Below are positions 49,593-59,566 of a DNA stretch of 64,000 bases, piece by piece. Location: assembly GCA_963845695.1 (NCBI GenBank), contig CAWJTQ010000016.1, positions 1 through 64,000 of the forward strand. The letters run 5' to 3'. Each line of letters opens with the position of its first letter. Within the stretch, counting starts at the first letter, position 1. Made by a program: the position numbers and the translations under genes. Below the pieces are notes generated by a model. It did no database searches. It was not told where the DNA came from and was given only the letters and a program-made list of their open reading frames with translations. Origin of the DNA: CAWJTV01 sp963845695. Lineage in GTDB: Bacteria > Planctomycetota > Planctomycetia > Isosphaerales > Isosphaeraceae.

Positions 49593-50970
49593 TCAGATCT
49601 CCCACCCCTTGCGGAAGTAGGGCTTGAGGTACTGGGACGCCTTGGAGCTGCCGGTGATCTCGCCGGTCTCGGGATTGTAGTCGAAGGCTTCGCCCGAGCG
49701 GACGGCGATGTTGCCCAGGAGCATGGCCTCGGTGAGCGTCGCGGAATAATCGAAGTTCGACAGGGCCATCTCCGGCTTGCCGGCGTGGATGGCCGCGACC
49801 CACTCGCCCTTGTGGTTGTTGTCGATGTCTCGCCCTCGCCCAGCGAGGCGAGGCAGCGAAGGCTCGGGGACCTTGAGATCGGTGTACTCGCCCCTGGGCC
49901 AGAAGACCTGGTTGGCCCCGTAGTCGTTGGGAGAGTACATCTGCCATTTCGAGCCCAGCATCAGCGAGCCGCTGTCGGACGGCTGGAAGCTGCCGTCGGG
50001 GAAGAGTCGGGACGGCGGCAGGTTGCGTTTGCCGTCCTTGGCGCCTTCGTACCACGTCAGCTTGACCGGGGGCAGGTTGCCTCGGGCCGGGAACTCGTAG
50101 GTGATCGTTGACCAGGCGGGATAGGTCTCGGGGTTGATCTCGCTGCTCTGGGCCGAGACTTTCAGGGGAAGGCCAAGCTGCAAGGCCATGAAGGGCAGGT
50201 TGGTGGTGTGGCAGGCCATGTCGCCCAGGGCGCCGGTGCCGAAATCCCACCAGCCGCGCCAGTTGTGAGGATGATAGACCGGGTGGTAAGGACGCTCGGG
50301 AGCGGCCCCCAGGAACAGGTCCCAGTGGACGTGCTTCGGGACAGGTTCCTCCTTGGGTCGGGCGACGATGTCGGGCGCCTGCTGCCAGTAGTGGAAGGGA
50401 CGATTGGTCCAGACGTAGACCTCGGTGATGTCGCCGAGGGCTCCCGCACGCACCAGCTCGACGCCCCGACGAAAGCCCGGATGGGCCGTCCCCTGGTTGC
50501 CCATCTGCGTGCAGACCTTCTTCTCGCGGGCGGTCTCGCGCATCAAGCCGGGCCTCCCAGACCGAATGCGTCAGTGGCTTCTGGCAGTAGACGTGCTTGC
50601 CCATGCGCATGGCTCGAACGGCGGCCGGGGCGTGGTGGTGGTCCGGCGTCGAGACGACGACCGCGTCGATGCGCGGGCCCAGCTCGTGGAGCAGCTCGCG
50701 GTAATCGTTGTACGTCTTGGCGTCCTTGTGCCTCGCGGCTTTGTCTTCCAGCCGCTTCTGGTCGATGTCGCAGAGGGCGACGACGCGGCCGTGGTGGGCG
50801 GCGTGGTCGGTGTCGCTCGACCCCTTGCCGCCTACGCCGATGCAGGCGATCTGCAAAGTCTCGTTGGGCCCGACGCCCCTGGCCCAGCCCCTTCGACCTT
50901 CGGCCAAGATGCCGAAGCCCGCGACCGATGCCCCGAACAGGAACGATCGACGATTCGAGTTGATGTTCAT
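49593..50970 (-). CDS. Tat-exported Gfo/Idh/MocA family oxidoreductase (one frameshift)
   Basis: A twin-arginine signal (NRRSFLFGASVAGFGIL) precedes a Rossmann segment (LQIACIGVGGKGSSD) and the family signature RMGKHVYCQKPLTHSVWEAR. After an indel near 50545 the second part carries the bacterial C-terminal domain (NWRGWWDFGTGALGDMACHT, FDYNPETGEI). ATG 50970 follows GGAGC. This secreted subfamily is strongly expanded in planctomycetes and probably acts on sugars outside the cytoplasm. The substrate is unknown. Confidence 0.9.
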
Positions 50971-51333
50971 CAGAAGAAAGCTCCTGCGACTCAGTACCAA
51001 CTGCGGACGAGGCGCCGCGCCCAGGCGCTCGCGCGCCTCGTCCCGAAGCCGCATTCCCCGACCCCCGGAGCCGGTGCGGCCACGACGAGTCATTCTCGCT
51101 GAACCCCTCGCCAATTGCGAGAACTTCTGTATCGATCGAGGCTACATCGATGGATGATCCATATCATCGACTCGCCCATACTGTCCCAATGAATTTGTCA
51201 GTCCGGCGACTCACTCCTTGTGTTCGGGTCGGTTGAGCGGATAATCAGAGGAATAGGGGCGATCGGAAGGGGCACGGGCCGGTGAGCAGCTTTCGGCCTC
51301 GCTCGCAACACATCGTAGATGGGCAGGCACCAA
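50971..51333. other. Divergent intergenic region, no gene recognised
   Basis: This spacer lies between the minus-strand oxidoreductase and the plus-strand secreted protein. It probably holds both promoters. No repeat or RNA gene was recognised. Confidence 0.4.
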
Positions 51334-52146
51334 ATGATCGGCAACTGGCGACTTGGCATGGCATTGGGTCTGGCAATCCTGGGCAGCGCGGCCGCCGCGA
51401 ATGCCCAGGGCGTCGGATCTCCCGATGGCAGCAGTTCCGTGGCAACCCAGAGCGGGACTTCAACGACCGGCTCGGTTGGCGAGGCTGCGACCGGTTTGGT
51501 CGGCGGTGTCCCGACTGGTTCGGTCGGCGGGGCCGCGACCGCTCAGCAGGATAACTCGTCTCTCAGTCGGAGAGCCAGTCCCTCCGCGACAACCCGCCTG
51601 GGCTCATCCTTCAATCGGTTGACCACGGCGCGGCGGAGCGTGGTGTTCACGCCGTCGCGGCCAGCGGTCGGATCGGCAGGGAGCATGACCGCCGCTGGGA
51701 TGGCATCCCGGGGTGACTCGCTTCACCCTTATTCGACCCAGCCAAGGCGGCCCTCTTCCGAGGTCCCGGCGGGCTCGAGTTTGCAGGCACCCCGGCAGCC
51801 CCAGAGGCAGCCGGTCATGGTCCAATCGACGCCGCATAACTATTATCCCACCATGCGGACCGGGCAATACGTCAACGCGAACAGAGCTCAGGTCTCCCGC
51901 GCCCGGACAGGCATGGGGATGATGGGCACGGGGATGATGTCGTGCGCGGTGTTTCGAGCGGGGGCCGTGTCCAGGCCGGTTCGAGCCGGGGCCGGTAGCC
52001 ACGAGGGCCTGAACCCGGTCATCGTGCTGGGGATCGCGGAGGCTTTCTGGGGGCTCCGATTGCAGATCACTCTCGAAAGTCCGGTGGCGGGCGCGAATCG
52101 AGCAGGCGTTTTTGAGGGACTCTCATCTCGTGCCAGCCTTCGGTGA
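51334..52146 (+). CDS. Secreted low-complexity protein, unknown function
   Basis: A signal peptide (MIGNWRLGMALGLAILGSAAAANAQ) is followed by Ser/Gly/Thr-rich sequence with a short internal repeat (TGSVGEAATGLVGGVPTGSVGGAAT), then Pro/Gln-rich and Met/Gly-rich stretches (RTGMGMMGTGMMS). No domain was recognised. The last about 60 residues change character after the Met/Gly stretch, so an indel near 51945 may place the true stop earlier. An extracellular or envelope role is inferred from the signal peptide. Confidence 0.5.
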   Translation: MIGNWRLGMALGLAILGSAAAANAQGVGSPDGSSSVATQSGTSTTGSVGEAATGLVGGVPTGSVGGAATAQQDNSSLSRRASPSATTRLGSSFNRLTTARRSVVFTPSRPAVGSAGSMTAAGMASRGDSLHPYSTQPRRPSSEVPAGSSLQAPRQPQRQPVMVQSTPHNYYPTMRTGQYVNANRAQVSRARTGMGMMGTGMMSCAVFRAGAVSRPVRAGAGSHEGLNPVIVLGIAEAFWGLRLQITLESPVAGANRAGVFEGLSSRASLR

Positions 52147-52841
52147 TGAGGTGCACGACGAGGCCATGCCCGGGCTCGCGGGTATGAATCCTCCCGCCAT
52201 CACACTCTACGAAGGCCAAGTCTGGAGGTCTCCCGGGGCGCTGGCGCCGGCGCGTCGGCAGTCGGGGGATCGGCGTCTCGACGCTCGGTCAGTTCGTAAC
52301 CGAGGTCGTACTCCGCGCTCAATCATGAGTTATGAGTGTATGTCGCCTTTCGGCTCCAAGCCCTTGTCGAGATCCGGCGTCGCGGATACATTCGTGCCTG
52401 TCGTTGACCGTTATCGGGTCCAGAAGCAGGACACGAGCGGGACGACGACGCATGAGGGGGACGAGGTTTCAGGATGGTATGGCACGAGATTAGAGCGCCG
52501 ATCACTTGCTTTGCGCGCCTGCGCCGCGGAGCTGCTGTAGCAAGGTCTCCCGACCTTGCCACTCGGCCGACCGAAGGTCCCCCCGAGAAGGGTGCAGGCG
52601 TCAAGGAGACCTTCGGTCCAGCCCGCGGCGGGGTCTGGAGACCCGCGCCGAGCACCTCGGGTGCGCAACGCATCTGCGAGGTGCTCTAACAGGTTTGTGC
52701 AGTGATTCTCTGGGCGGTTACACGCTGCCTTCGAGGCGGAATCCGGTGACCGTCCGCTCTTGAGGTTGCGCCATTCGTGGCGGATATTTTTTCCCCCGCT
52801 CTCCACGGCACGAAATCTTCAAGAGTCGGGAGTCGATTGCG
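52147..52841. other. Intergenic region containing a dispersed repeat
   Basis: About 700 bases without a supportable gene. The open frame at 52323-52540 lacks conserved features. The second copy of the dispersed repeat and inverted GGTCTCC/GGAGACC pieces occupy 52541-52680. Confidence 0.4.
52541..52583. repeat. Dispersed intergenic repeat, copy 2
   Basis: The segment begins AGGTCTCCCGACC and contains CGACCGAAGGTC, corresponding to 5450-5492. Further inverted fragments (GGAGACCTTCGGTC near 52606) follow, so the element may fold on itself. Confidence 0.55.
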
Positions 52842-53678
52842 ATGCTGCTCAGTTATTATGTGTCGAGAATCCTGGATGACACTCTCACATTTCCATCGCG
52901 CCGGTTGCCCGAGAAAAGCTTGCAAGTCGACACGGATTTCCTGACCTCGCTGGTCAAACTACGGGACATCTCGGAGAAGGATGTCCTGGAATATGGGGCC
53001 CCCGTCTTGTGCAGGAGCGGACATGAGAATCCGTTGTATCTCGGCCCGACGATCCAGGGGGGCAAGAAGGACGTCTACTGGCCGGAGACCCTCAACAGCG
53101 ACACATCCTACATCGGGACGTTCCATACCCATCCCTACCAAAAGAGGTACAAGCGGGAAGACGTGGGCATTGGCTTTTCCAACGGTGATCTGGGCTTCTA
53201 CGGCCAAGCCCATGTGCGGCCCAACAAACACCCGGTTTGCCTCCATTTCCTCTTCTCGGGCATATACTTGTACCTGATCGTCTATTGGAAAGACACATCC
53301 GACACCACGGGCCTTGCGAGAGGCGAGGGGGACGACATCACGGCCTGCCGGGATTACGTCAAGGCGGTCAACCACACGGCCAAGGACTCGAACCCGACGG
53401 GCACGTTGATCGCCCAAAAAGTCGCGGCTCACGGGAAACAACTCGGCAAGGGCGACCTCTTCTATGGGATGCAGATGTTCATCGACGATTGCAATCCGCA
53501 GGACAGCATCCAGTTGGAGAGCGAGCTCATCCGGTTTCATTACCCCCAGTATCCCTACGTGCATGAGGAGAAAAATATCGAAATGAATAGCATACTTGCG
53601 GCAAAATATAATTATTATTTTTATGTAGGAACATGCGGAGATCATCCGCTATATTCGTACTTGAAGTACAAGGGTTGA
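52842..53678 (+). CDS. JAB/MPN-like (JAMM) putative metalloprotease, stand-alone
   Basis: The 278-residue protein contains SYIGTFHTHPYQ (H95 and H97) and FSNGDLGFY (S113 and D116), the H-x-H-P and S-x-x-D parts of a JAMM zinc site, separated by an unusually long loop of about 15 residues. JAMM enzymes remove ubiquitin-like tails or cleave Cys adducts. No ubiquitin-like, E1 or E2 gene is adjacent. The last 90 bases are much lower in GC than the surroundings (MNSILAAKYNYYFYVGTCGD), which may signal transfer. GGGAG precedes the ATG. Confidence 0.55.
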   Translation: MLLSYYVSRILDDTLTFPSRRLPEKSLQVDTDFLTSLVKLRDISEKDVLEYGAPVLCRSGHENPLYLGPTIQGGKKDVYWPETLNSDTSYIGTFHTHPYQKRYKREDVGIGFSNGDLGFYGQAHVRPNKHPVCLHFLFSGIYLYLIVYWKDTSDTTGLARGEGDDITACRDYVKAVNHTAKDSNPTGTLIAQKVAAHGKQLGKGDLFYGMQMFIDDCNPQDSIQLESELIRFHYPQYPYVHEEKNIEMNSILAAKYNYYFYVGTCGDHPLYSYLKYKG

Positions 53679-54005
53679 TCGAATTCGGGACAGTCCGAGC
53701 GGCGACGACGACTTGCCTCCATTCGAGATTTGAGGATTCCGGCCCCGACGGATCATTGGGGATGATCCATGAGCCCCGAGGGGTGAGGTCCGCGGAGTCG
53801 GGTGAGTGTCGTCGATCGCAACGCTCAAATGGATGGTGGATTGCACCCACTTCCGGACAGGCCGGCAAGGAGTTTTCACGCATCTCGGCCCAGGACCTGA
53901 TTCCCTATCTGATGAGCAGACTGAATATTGCCTCGAGAAACCAGGCGAATCCCGGAGGGCAGCACGCGGGTGCACCCGGCCATCGTGCCGAGGGGAAAAA
54001 CTGCG

Positions 54006-54034
54006 TTGGTTTCTGAGCCGGCTCGTGCTATGAT
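54006..54034 (+). promoter_or_regulatory. Sigma-70-like promoter immediately upstream of orphan repeat
   Basis: A -35 of TTGGTT (54006-54011) and a -10 of TATGAT (54029-54034) are separated by exactly 17 bases. Initiation is predicted at about 54041-54043, the first base of the repeat. Confidence 0.6.
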
Positions 54035-54042
54035 CGTGTTTT

Positions 54043-54075
54043 CTCCCCGCCTCACCGCCGGGAGCGGATTGAAAC
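54043..54075 (+). ncRNA. Orphan CRISPR-like repeat, possible crRNA-like small RNA 5' end
   Basis: This 33-mer folds into a CTCCC/GGGAG hairpin followed by CGGATTGAAAC, so its last eight bases (ATTGAAAC) are the commonest crRNA 5' handle. The promoter just upstream would start transcription at the repeat. It has no second copy nearby and is unrelated to the main array repeat. Two relatives lie at 16226-16310. A crRNA-like regulatory RNA is inferred from the architecture. Confidence 0.5.
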
Positions 54076-54320
54076 GAGTCCGGCGCGGGACTTGCGAGAT
54101 CGTGGACCGCCGTACGCAATCGACCGGGAACCCATCCCGAACGATTGGCGGGTTCATTGTCAGGAATCAATGAGCCATCTGATCCCTCGATTCGGGGTTG
54201 CATTGGTCGCAACGCGCCTGCCGAGGAGGTGCGCAGCGCTCGCCAGCCCCCCTGCCCGAAGGTTCCGCACCGAGGGAACCTTCCCGGCGACGGGCGCCTT
54301 GTCTTCTGGTAGCCGTGTCT

Positions 54321-56602
54321 ATGAAACGAAACAGCGAGATCCAGAAGATTGCGTTCGTCGGCGATTACCTGCCGAGGAAATGCGGCATCGCGACCTTCAC
54401 GTACGACCTGTGCACGTCGATCGCCACCCAGTATCCGGGGTCCGATTGCTTCGTCGTCCCGGTCAACGACCAGCCGCAGGGATACGACTATCCGGCGGAG
54501 GTGCGGTTCGAGATCGAGGAGCAGGAGGTCGATTCCTACCTGTGCGCGGCCGACTTCCTCAATTTCGCCAATACCGACATCGTCAGCCTCCAGCATGAGT
54601 ACGGCATCTTCGGTGGCCCGTCGGGCAGCCACGTCCTGCGGCTGATGCGCGACCTGCGGACGCCGATCGTCACGACCCTCCACACCGTGCTCCGCGAGCC
54701 CAATCCCGATCAGCATCGCGTGCTCTGTCAGGTCGCCGAGCTCTCGGCCCGGCTGATCGTGATGTCCGACCGCGCCCGCACGTTCCTCCGCGAGATTTAC
54801 CAGGTCCCGGAAGCCAAGATCGACCTGATCGCCCACGGCATCCCCGACATGCCGTTCGTGGACCCCAACTTTTACAAGGATCAATTCGGGGTCGAGGGGA
54901 AGTTCGTCGCCCTGACGTTCGGGCTGTTGTCGCCCAACAAGGGGATCGAGCAGATGCTGCGGGCAATGCCGGCGATCCTCAAGGAATTCCCGAATTTCGT
55001 CTACATCGTGCTGGGGGCGACCCATCCGAACTTGCTCCGCGAGCAAGGCGAGCGGTACCGGATCAGCCTGGAGCGGCTGGCCAAGGACCTGGGCATCAAG
55101 CCGAACGTGAGCTTCTACAACCGGTTCGTCGACATCAACGAGCTGATCGAGTTCATCGGGATGGCGGACATCTACATCACGCCCTACCTGAACCCGGCGC
55201 AGATCACCTCGGGGACGCTGGCGTATTCGTTCGGCTGCGGCAAGGCGGTGATCTCGACGCCGTACTGGTACGCCGAGGAGCTGCTGGCCGAAGGCCGCGG
55301 GGTGCTGGTCCCCTTCGGCGATTCGGGCGCCCTGGCACGCGAGGTCTGCGAGCTGCTTCGCGACGAGCCGAGGCGGCACGCCATGCGGAAGAAGGCATAT
55401 CTCCTGGGCCGGGAGATGATCTGGAGCCATGTCGCCCACCTGTATATGGGATCGTTCCATCGGGCGCGGCGGAGCCGGCTGGACATGCCCTACAAGCCGC
55501 TGGCTGTCCGGATGCTGGCGGACCAGCCGATGGACCTGCCCGGCTGGCGGTTCGACCATCTGATCCGGATGACCGACTCGGCCGGCCTCCTGCAACACGC
55601 CAGCTCGGCGATCCCCAACTTCGGCGAAGGTTATTGCACGGACGACAACGCTCGGGCTCTGCTCCTGACCGTGCTCCTGGAGCAGCTCGGCCAGGTCCCG
55701 GTGCAGATGCATCGGCTGGCGACCACTTATGCGGCGTTCCTCAATCACGCCTTCGACCGATCGCGGGGCCGGTTCCGCAACTTCCTGGGCTTCGACCGCC
55801 GATGGCTGGAGGAGGTCGGCTCCGACGATTGCCACGGCCGGGCGCTCTGGCGCTGGGGGCGTGCGTGGGCCGGTCGAAGCGCCGCGACCTGCAATTCTGG
55901 GCGTCCCAGATCTTCGACCTGGCGCTGCCGGCGATCACCGAGACGAGCTCGCCCCGCGCCTGGGCCTTCGGCTTGATCGGGGTTTGCCTGTATCTCCAGC
56001 GGTTCTCCGGCGCCCGGCCGGCCAGCCAGATGCGCGAGGCGCTGACCGAGCGGCTGATCGAGCGGTTCGAGAAGACCGCGACCGAGGAATGGTGCTGGTT
56101 CGAGGACGTCCTGGCTTACGACAACGCCAAGCTGCCCCATGCCCTGATCGCCAGTGCACGATCGGGGGGGAACCCGCAGGCCCTGAGCGTCGGACTCCAG
56201 GCCCTGCGCTGGCTGGTCGACCAGCAGAAGTCGCCGAGCGGCTACCTGCGCCCGATCGGATCCAACGGCTTCTATCGCCGCGACGGCGAGCGCGCCGAGT
56301 TCGACCAGCAGCCGCTCGAGGCCCACGCGACGGTCTCGGCTTGCCTCGAGGCCTACCATGCCACCGAGGAGCCGGGTTGGCTCCAGGAGGCCCGGCTGGC
56401 GTTCGAATGGTTCCTCGGCGGCAACGACCTGGGGCTCGACATCTACGACGCCAAGACCGGTGGCTGCTGCGACGGGCTCCAGGAGGATCGCGTCAACCTG
56501 AACCAGGGGGCCGAGTCGACCCTCGCCTTCCTCCTGGCGCTCGGGGAAATGAAGCTGGTCGAAAGCACGCCGGCCACCCTCCGCCAGTTGCAGGTGAATT
56601 GA
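54321..56602 (+). CDS. GT4 glycosyltransferase fused to an (alpha/alpha)-toroid-like domain (one frameshift)
   Basis: The GT-B glycosyltransferase spans the first about 390 residues: VGDYLPRKCGIATFTYDLC, LQHEYGIFGGPSG, LIAHGIPDMPFV, FVALTFGLLSPNKGIEQML and the nucleotide-sugar loop PYLNPAQITSGTLAYSFGCGKAVISTPYWYAEE. From about residue 400 a second helical domain begins (SSAIPNFGEGYCTDDNARALLLTVLLEQLG) and, after an indel near 55865, continues (SQMREALTERLIERFEKT, GCCDGLQEDRVNLNQGAEST). That part resembles glycan-processing toroids. A GH130 gene follows 72 bases later, suggesting a mannoside pathway. Confidence 0.82.
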
Positions 56603-56674
56603 GTGGGCCCGCCTGACTGAGTCGAAAAACGCGACCTATCCTTCTCTTGACACCGAGGTCAGGAGGCAAATTCC

Positions 56675-58220
56675 ATGGAAGCGAACGGATCGACGAGTAC
56701 CGGAGAGATCGAGGCCCCTGCGGCCCGGACGGTCCTTCCTGGCGGCACGGCCAGGGTCCGCCGGCGGCTGGATGTCCGGCGCACGGGCATCGTGCTGAAG
56801 CCCAGCAACGCCCGGGTCGTGATCCGGCCGTTCGAGCTGGCCAACGAGAACCGGGTCGAGCGGATCATCGCGCGCGTCATGTCCCTCTCGGAGCCGGAGG
56901 TCGACTCCCTCATCGAGGACGTGATGCGGGAGTTTTACAACCGGCACCAGAAGACCCGCCATTTCTTCCTGCACCGGTTCGAGCAGGTCCGGCGCCACCT
57001 CCTGACCGACCAGCACCTCAGCGAGAACCGGCGGATGCTGATCGGCTCGTACTTCACGCAGGAATACGCGCTGGAATCGGCGGCCTTGTTCAACCCGTCG
57101 ATGGTCTGGCACCCCGACCAGTCGGGGCTGCCCGACGGCTCGCGACGGTTCCTGCTCAGTCTCCGCGCCACCGGCGAGGGGCACATCTCGTCGATCACGT
57201 TCCGGAGCGGCACGGTCGACGCGGAGAACCGCATCCGCATGGACGACTCGACCCGGTTCGTCACGGCCCCGGAGCTGGTGCCCAATACCCTGTACGACAA
57301 GACGCTCTTCTTCCGCAAGCTGGTCGAGCTGGGCGTTGACGGCCCGTTCACCGGCCAGGTGCTGGCCACGCTCGGCGACCAGTTCACGCTCGACGAGCTC
57401 CAGCAGGCGCATCCGCCGGAGTCTGCACCAGAGCCGGCCGCGGCAGCACGAGCTCGAGCCGGTCGTCCAGGGAATGCTGACCCTCGCCAAGGCGAATTAC
57501 GAGATCAGTTTTTCCCCCGAGCAGCACGTCTCGGAGCGGATCATCTTCCCCTCGTCGCCGACCGAGGCCAACGGCATCGAGGACGCCCGGTTCGTCCAGT
57601 TCATCGAGGACGACGGCTCGATCCGCTATTACGCCACCTACACCGCCTTCGACGGCAAGGTGATCCTGCCCCAGATCCTCGAGACCGACGACTTCCTCCG
57701 GTTCAAGATCAGCACCTTGAACGGCCCCGAGGTCCGCAACAAGGGGTTCGCGCTGTTCCCGCGCAAGGTCCGCGGGCTCTATGCGATGCTCTCGCGACAG
57801 GATAATGAGAACATCTACCTGATGTACTCGGACCTGCTCCACTTCTGGTACACCAAGGAGCTGATCGCCAAGCCGACTTACTCGTGGGAGTACGTGCAGC
57901 TCGGCAACTGCGGCTCGCCGATCGAGACCGAGGCGGGCTGGCTGGTGCTGACGCACGGCGTCGGCCCGATGCGCAAGTACGCTCTGGGTGCGTTCCTGCT
58001 CGACCTCGACGACCCGTCGCGCGTGATCGGCCGGCTGGAGGTGCCGCTCCTGGAGCCCGACGCCAACGAGCGCGAAGGCTACGTGCCCAACGTCGTCTAC
58101 AGTTGCGGCGGTGTGATCCACAACCGCGAGCTGATCATCCCCTATGCCATGTCGGACTACGCCAGTACGTTTGCCACGGTCTCGGTCGATCAGGTTCTGG
58201 AGACGATGGTGCGGGAATGA
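56675..58220 (+). CDS. Glycoside hydrolase family 130 phosphorylase, second paralogue (one frameshift)
   Basis: The N-terminal extension has ARVVIRPFELANENRVERII. The propeller includes NGIEDARFVQFIEDDGSIRYY, the counterpart of the catalytic E-D-x-R segment, GSPIETEAGWLVLTHGVGPM and EREGYVPNVVYSCGGVIHN. An indel near 57415 shifts frames within a linker. At about 515 residues it is longer than the 5.5-kb paralogue and belongs to a different GH130 subfamily. Probably in an operon with the GT4 fusion. Confidence 0.85.
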
Positions 58221-58286
58221 GGTGGGGGAATCGCTCGATCAAATCCCCCTGGAGTCGCATGAGGCGGTTCCAGGCGATCGCCGCAC

Positions 58287-58941
58287 TCAAGCCTCGGCGG
58301 GCTCCGGTGCGTCGCACAAGAGCTGCCTGGCAAACGCGATCAGGAAGTGAATCTCGTCTGGCTCCAGGCGATCGAGAGCCAGCCCGTGAACGAGCCGGTT
58401 CCTCATGTCAAGACACAATCGTACCGCGCTCGTAGTCCTCGTACGAGATCACCCCGTTGGAATACAAGGTCTTCAGGACAAACCGCGGGACGCCTTCCTC
58501 GATGTCGAGCTCTTCGCGCCGGGACGCGGTCCTCATGTTCGATTCGAGGGCGGACCAGGCCAGCAGAAACGCGGCTCGCGGCCGACCGAGATCGAGCAAT
58601 TGCTGAGACTCCGCGAGCCAAGACTCGACATACCCCGAGCTCGGTTCACCGTCTTCCAACGGGATCTCATCAACCCCACGGGGAGGGTAAACCACCAGGT
58701 CGTAGCTCCACCCGGGAAGATGCTGGATAGCGGCGGTTTCCGGCGGATTGAGCTGGTACAACTGATCGCGTCTCTTGACCTCGACTGCGACCGAATCTCC
58801 GTTCCGCCGGGCGATCAAGTCGACATGGTCGCTCAGGTGTGAGAGCTCGGGCGGAATGGCCCCTCCCGCAGCGATCGTCACGTGATACCCCTCGGATCTA
58901 TACTGCTCTGCAACTTTTTCCAGGATCTCGTTCTTGTTCAT
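58287..58941 (-). CDS. REase-fold (AHJR-like) nuclease domain protein (one frameshift)
   Basis: MNKNEILEKVAEQYRSEGYHVTI then HVDLIARRNGDSVAVEVKRRD gives the D-x(n)-E-x-K core of the PD-(D/E)XK fold, close to the archaeal Holliday junction resolvase-like group. A second helical half (WLAESQQLLDLGRPRAAFLLAWSALESNMR) follows. An indel near 58412 shifts the end, which then reads MRNRLVHGLALDRLEPDEIH to a TGA at 58287-58289. It starts 4 bases after the rusA stop, so the two are co-transcribed. Confidence 0.7.
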
Positions 58942-58945
58942 GGGA

Positions 58946-59356
58946 TCACTTCAAGGCATTTTCGTGACTGGGTGCTCTATCGACCACGATGTGGAGAAAC
59001 TCCGCACCTCGGAAGAGAGCCGTCAACAGCACCAGCGAATGGCCTCGAACTCGGAAGAGGCCGTCGTGGCTTGTTTTTCGGACCTCGGTGTCCGTAATCC
59101 ACCGATCATCCTGATAAACGAGACCGATCAAGGCGTCTTGGATCGGCTTGACCATGTTGTCGTTGTCGATTCGAACGCTCGTCCCTTCGTGATAGGACGT
59201 CACTTTAATGATCAAAGGTCTCTTGAGTGGAGACCGACTCTTCCAAACTGGAGCTGCCGCCGATCGGACGGCCTGTCTCCAGGCAAAGAGCTTGGCCTTG
59301 TTCCCCGATTGATGTGAGATAGGCGGGCCAAGCACAGTGAACTCACAGGGTAACAT
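58946..59356 (-). CDS. rusA: RusA family crossover junction endodeoxyribonuclease
   Basis: RusA resolves Holliday junctions. The core DNDNMVKPIQDALIGLVYQDDRWI holds the conserved D-x-D-N, Lys and D-D residues; the N-terminus FTVLGPPISHQSGNKAKLFAW is typical. The 136-residue length matches the family. RusA is usually phage-borne, but no other phage gene is nearby. It overlaps the small upstream frame and abuts the AHJR-like gene. Confidence 0.82.
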   Translation of the reverse strand: MLPCEFTVLGPPISHQSGNKAKLFAWRQAVRSAAAPVWKSRSPLKRPLIIKVTSYHEGTSVRIDNDNMVKPIQDALIGLVYQDDRWITDTEVRKTSHDGLFRVRGHSLVLLTALFRGAEFLHIVVDRAPSHENALK

Positions 59357-59541
59357 GGCCCGGCCTTGAGATCTCCTCGTCTCCGATCCTGTTCACCTGG
59401 TAGCCCTCGGAACGATCGGCGGCGAATCACAGAGTCCCACACCTGCAATTGTAACAGGACGCTCAGGACTTCGTCACGAGCAAACTCCACCACGGCCATC
59501 ATTCGTCTTATGGTGAACTTGAACGATAAGCGTCTCTTCAC
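59345..59541 (-). CDS. Small protein upstream of rusA (one frameshift)
   Basis: A GTG at 59541 follows GGAGG by six bases and reads MKRRLSFKFTIRRMMAVVEF, then DEVLSVLLQLQVWDSVIRRR. One indel near 59410 leads to EGYQVNRIGDEEISRPGHVT and a stop that overlaps the rusA ATG. About 65 residues. No family was recognised. Coding is supported by the ribosome binding site and the overlap. Confidence 0.5.
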
Positions 59542-59566
59542 GTCGCCTCCATGCCAATACTGGACA

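Larger units (their letters stand above)
53679..54320. other. Intergenic region with half-palindrome, promoter and orphan repeat
   Basis: No protein gene is seen. The half copy of the 24.8-kb palindrome is near 53829-53850; a promoter and a CRISPR-like repeat lie at 54006-54075 and are listed separately. The 245 bases from the repeat to the next ATG would be a long leader if co-transcribed. Confidence 0.5.

Noticed and set aside
52323..52540. A 72-residue open frame upstream of the JAB gene
   Set aside because: No ribosome binding site, no conserved segment, and it runs into the dispersed repeat.
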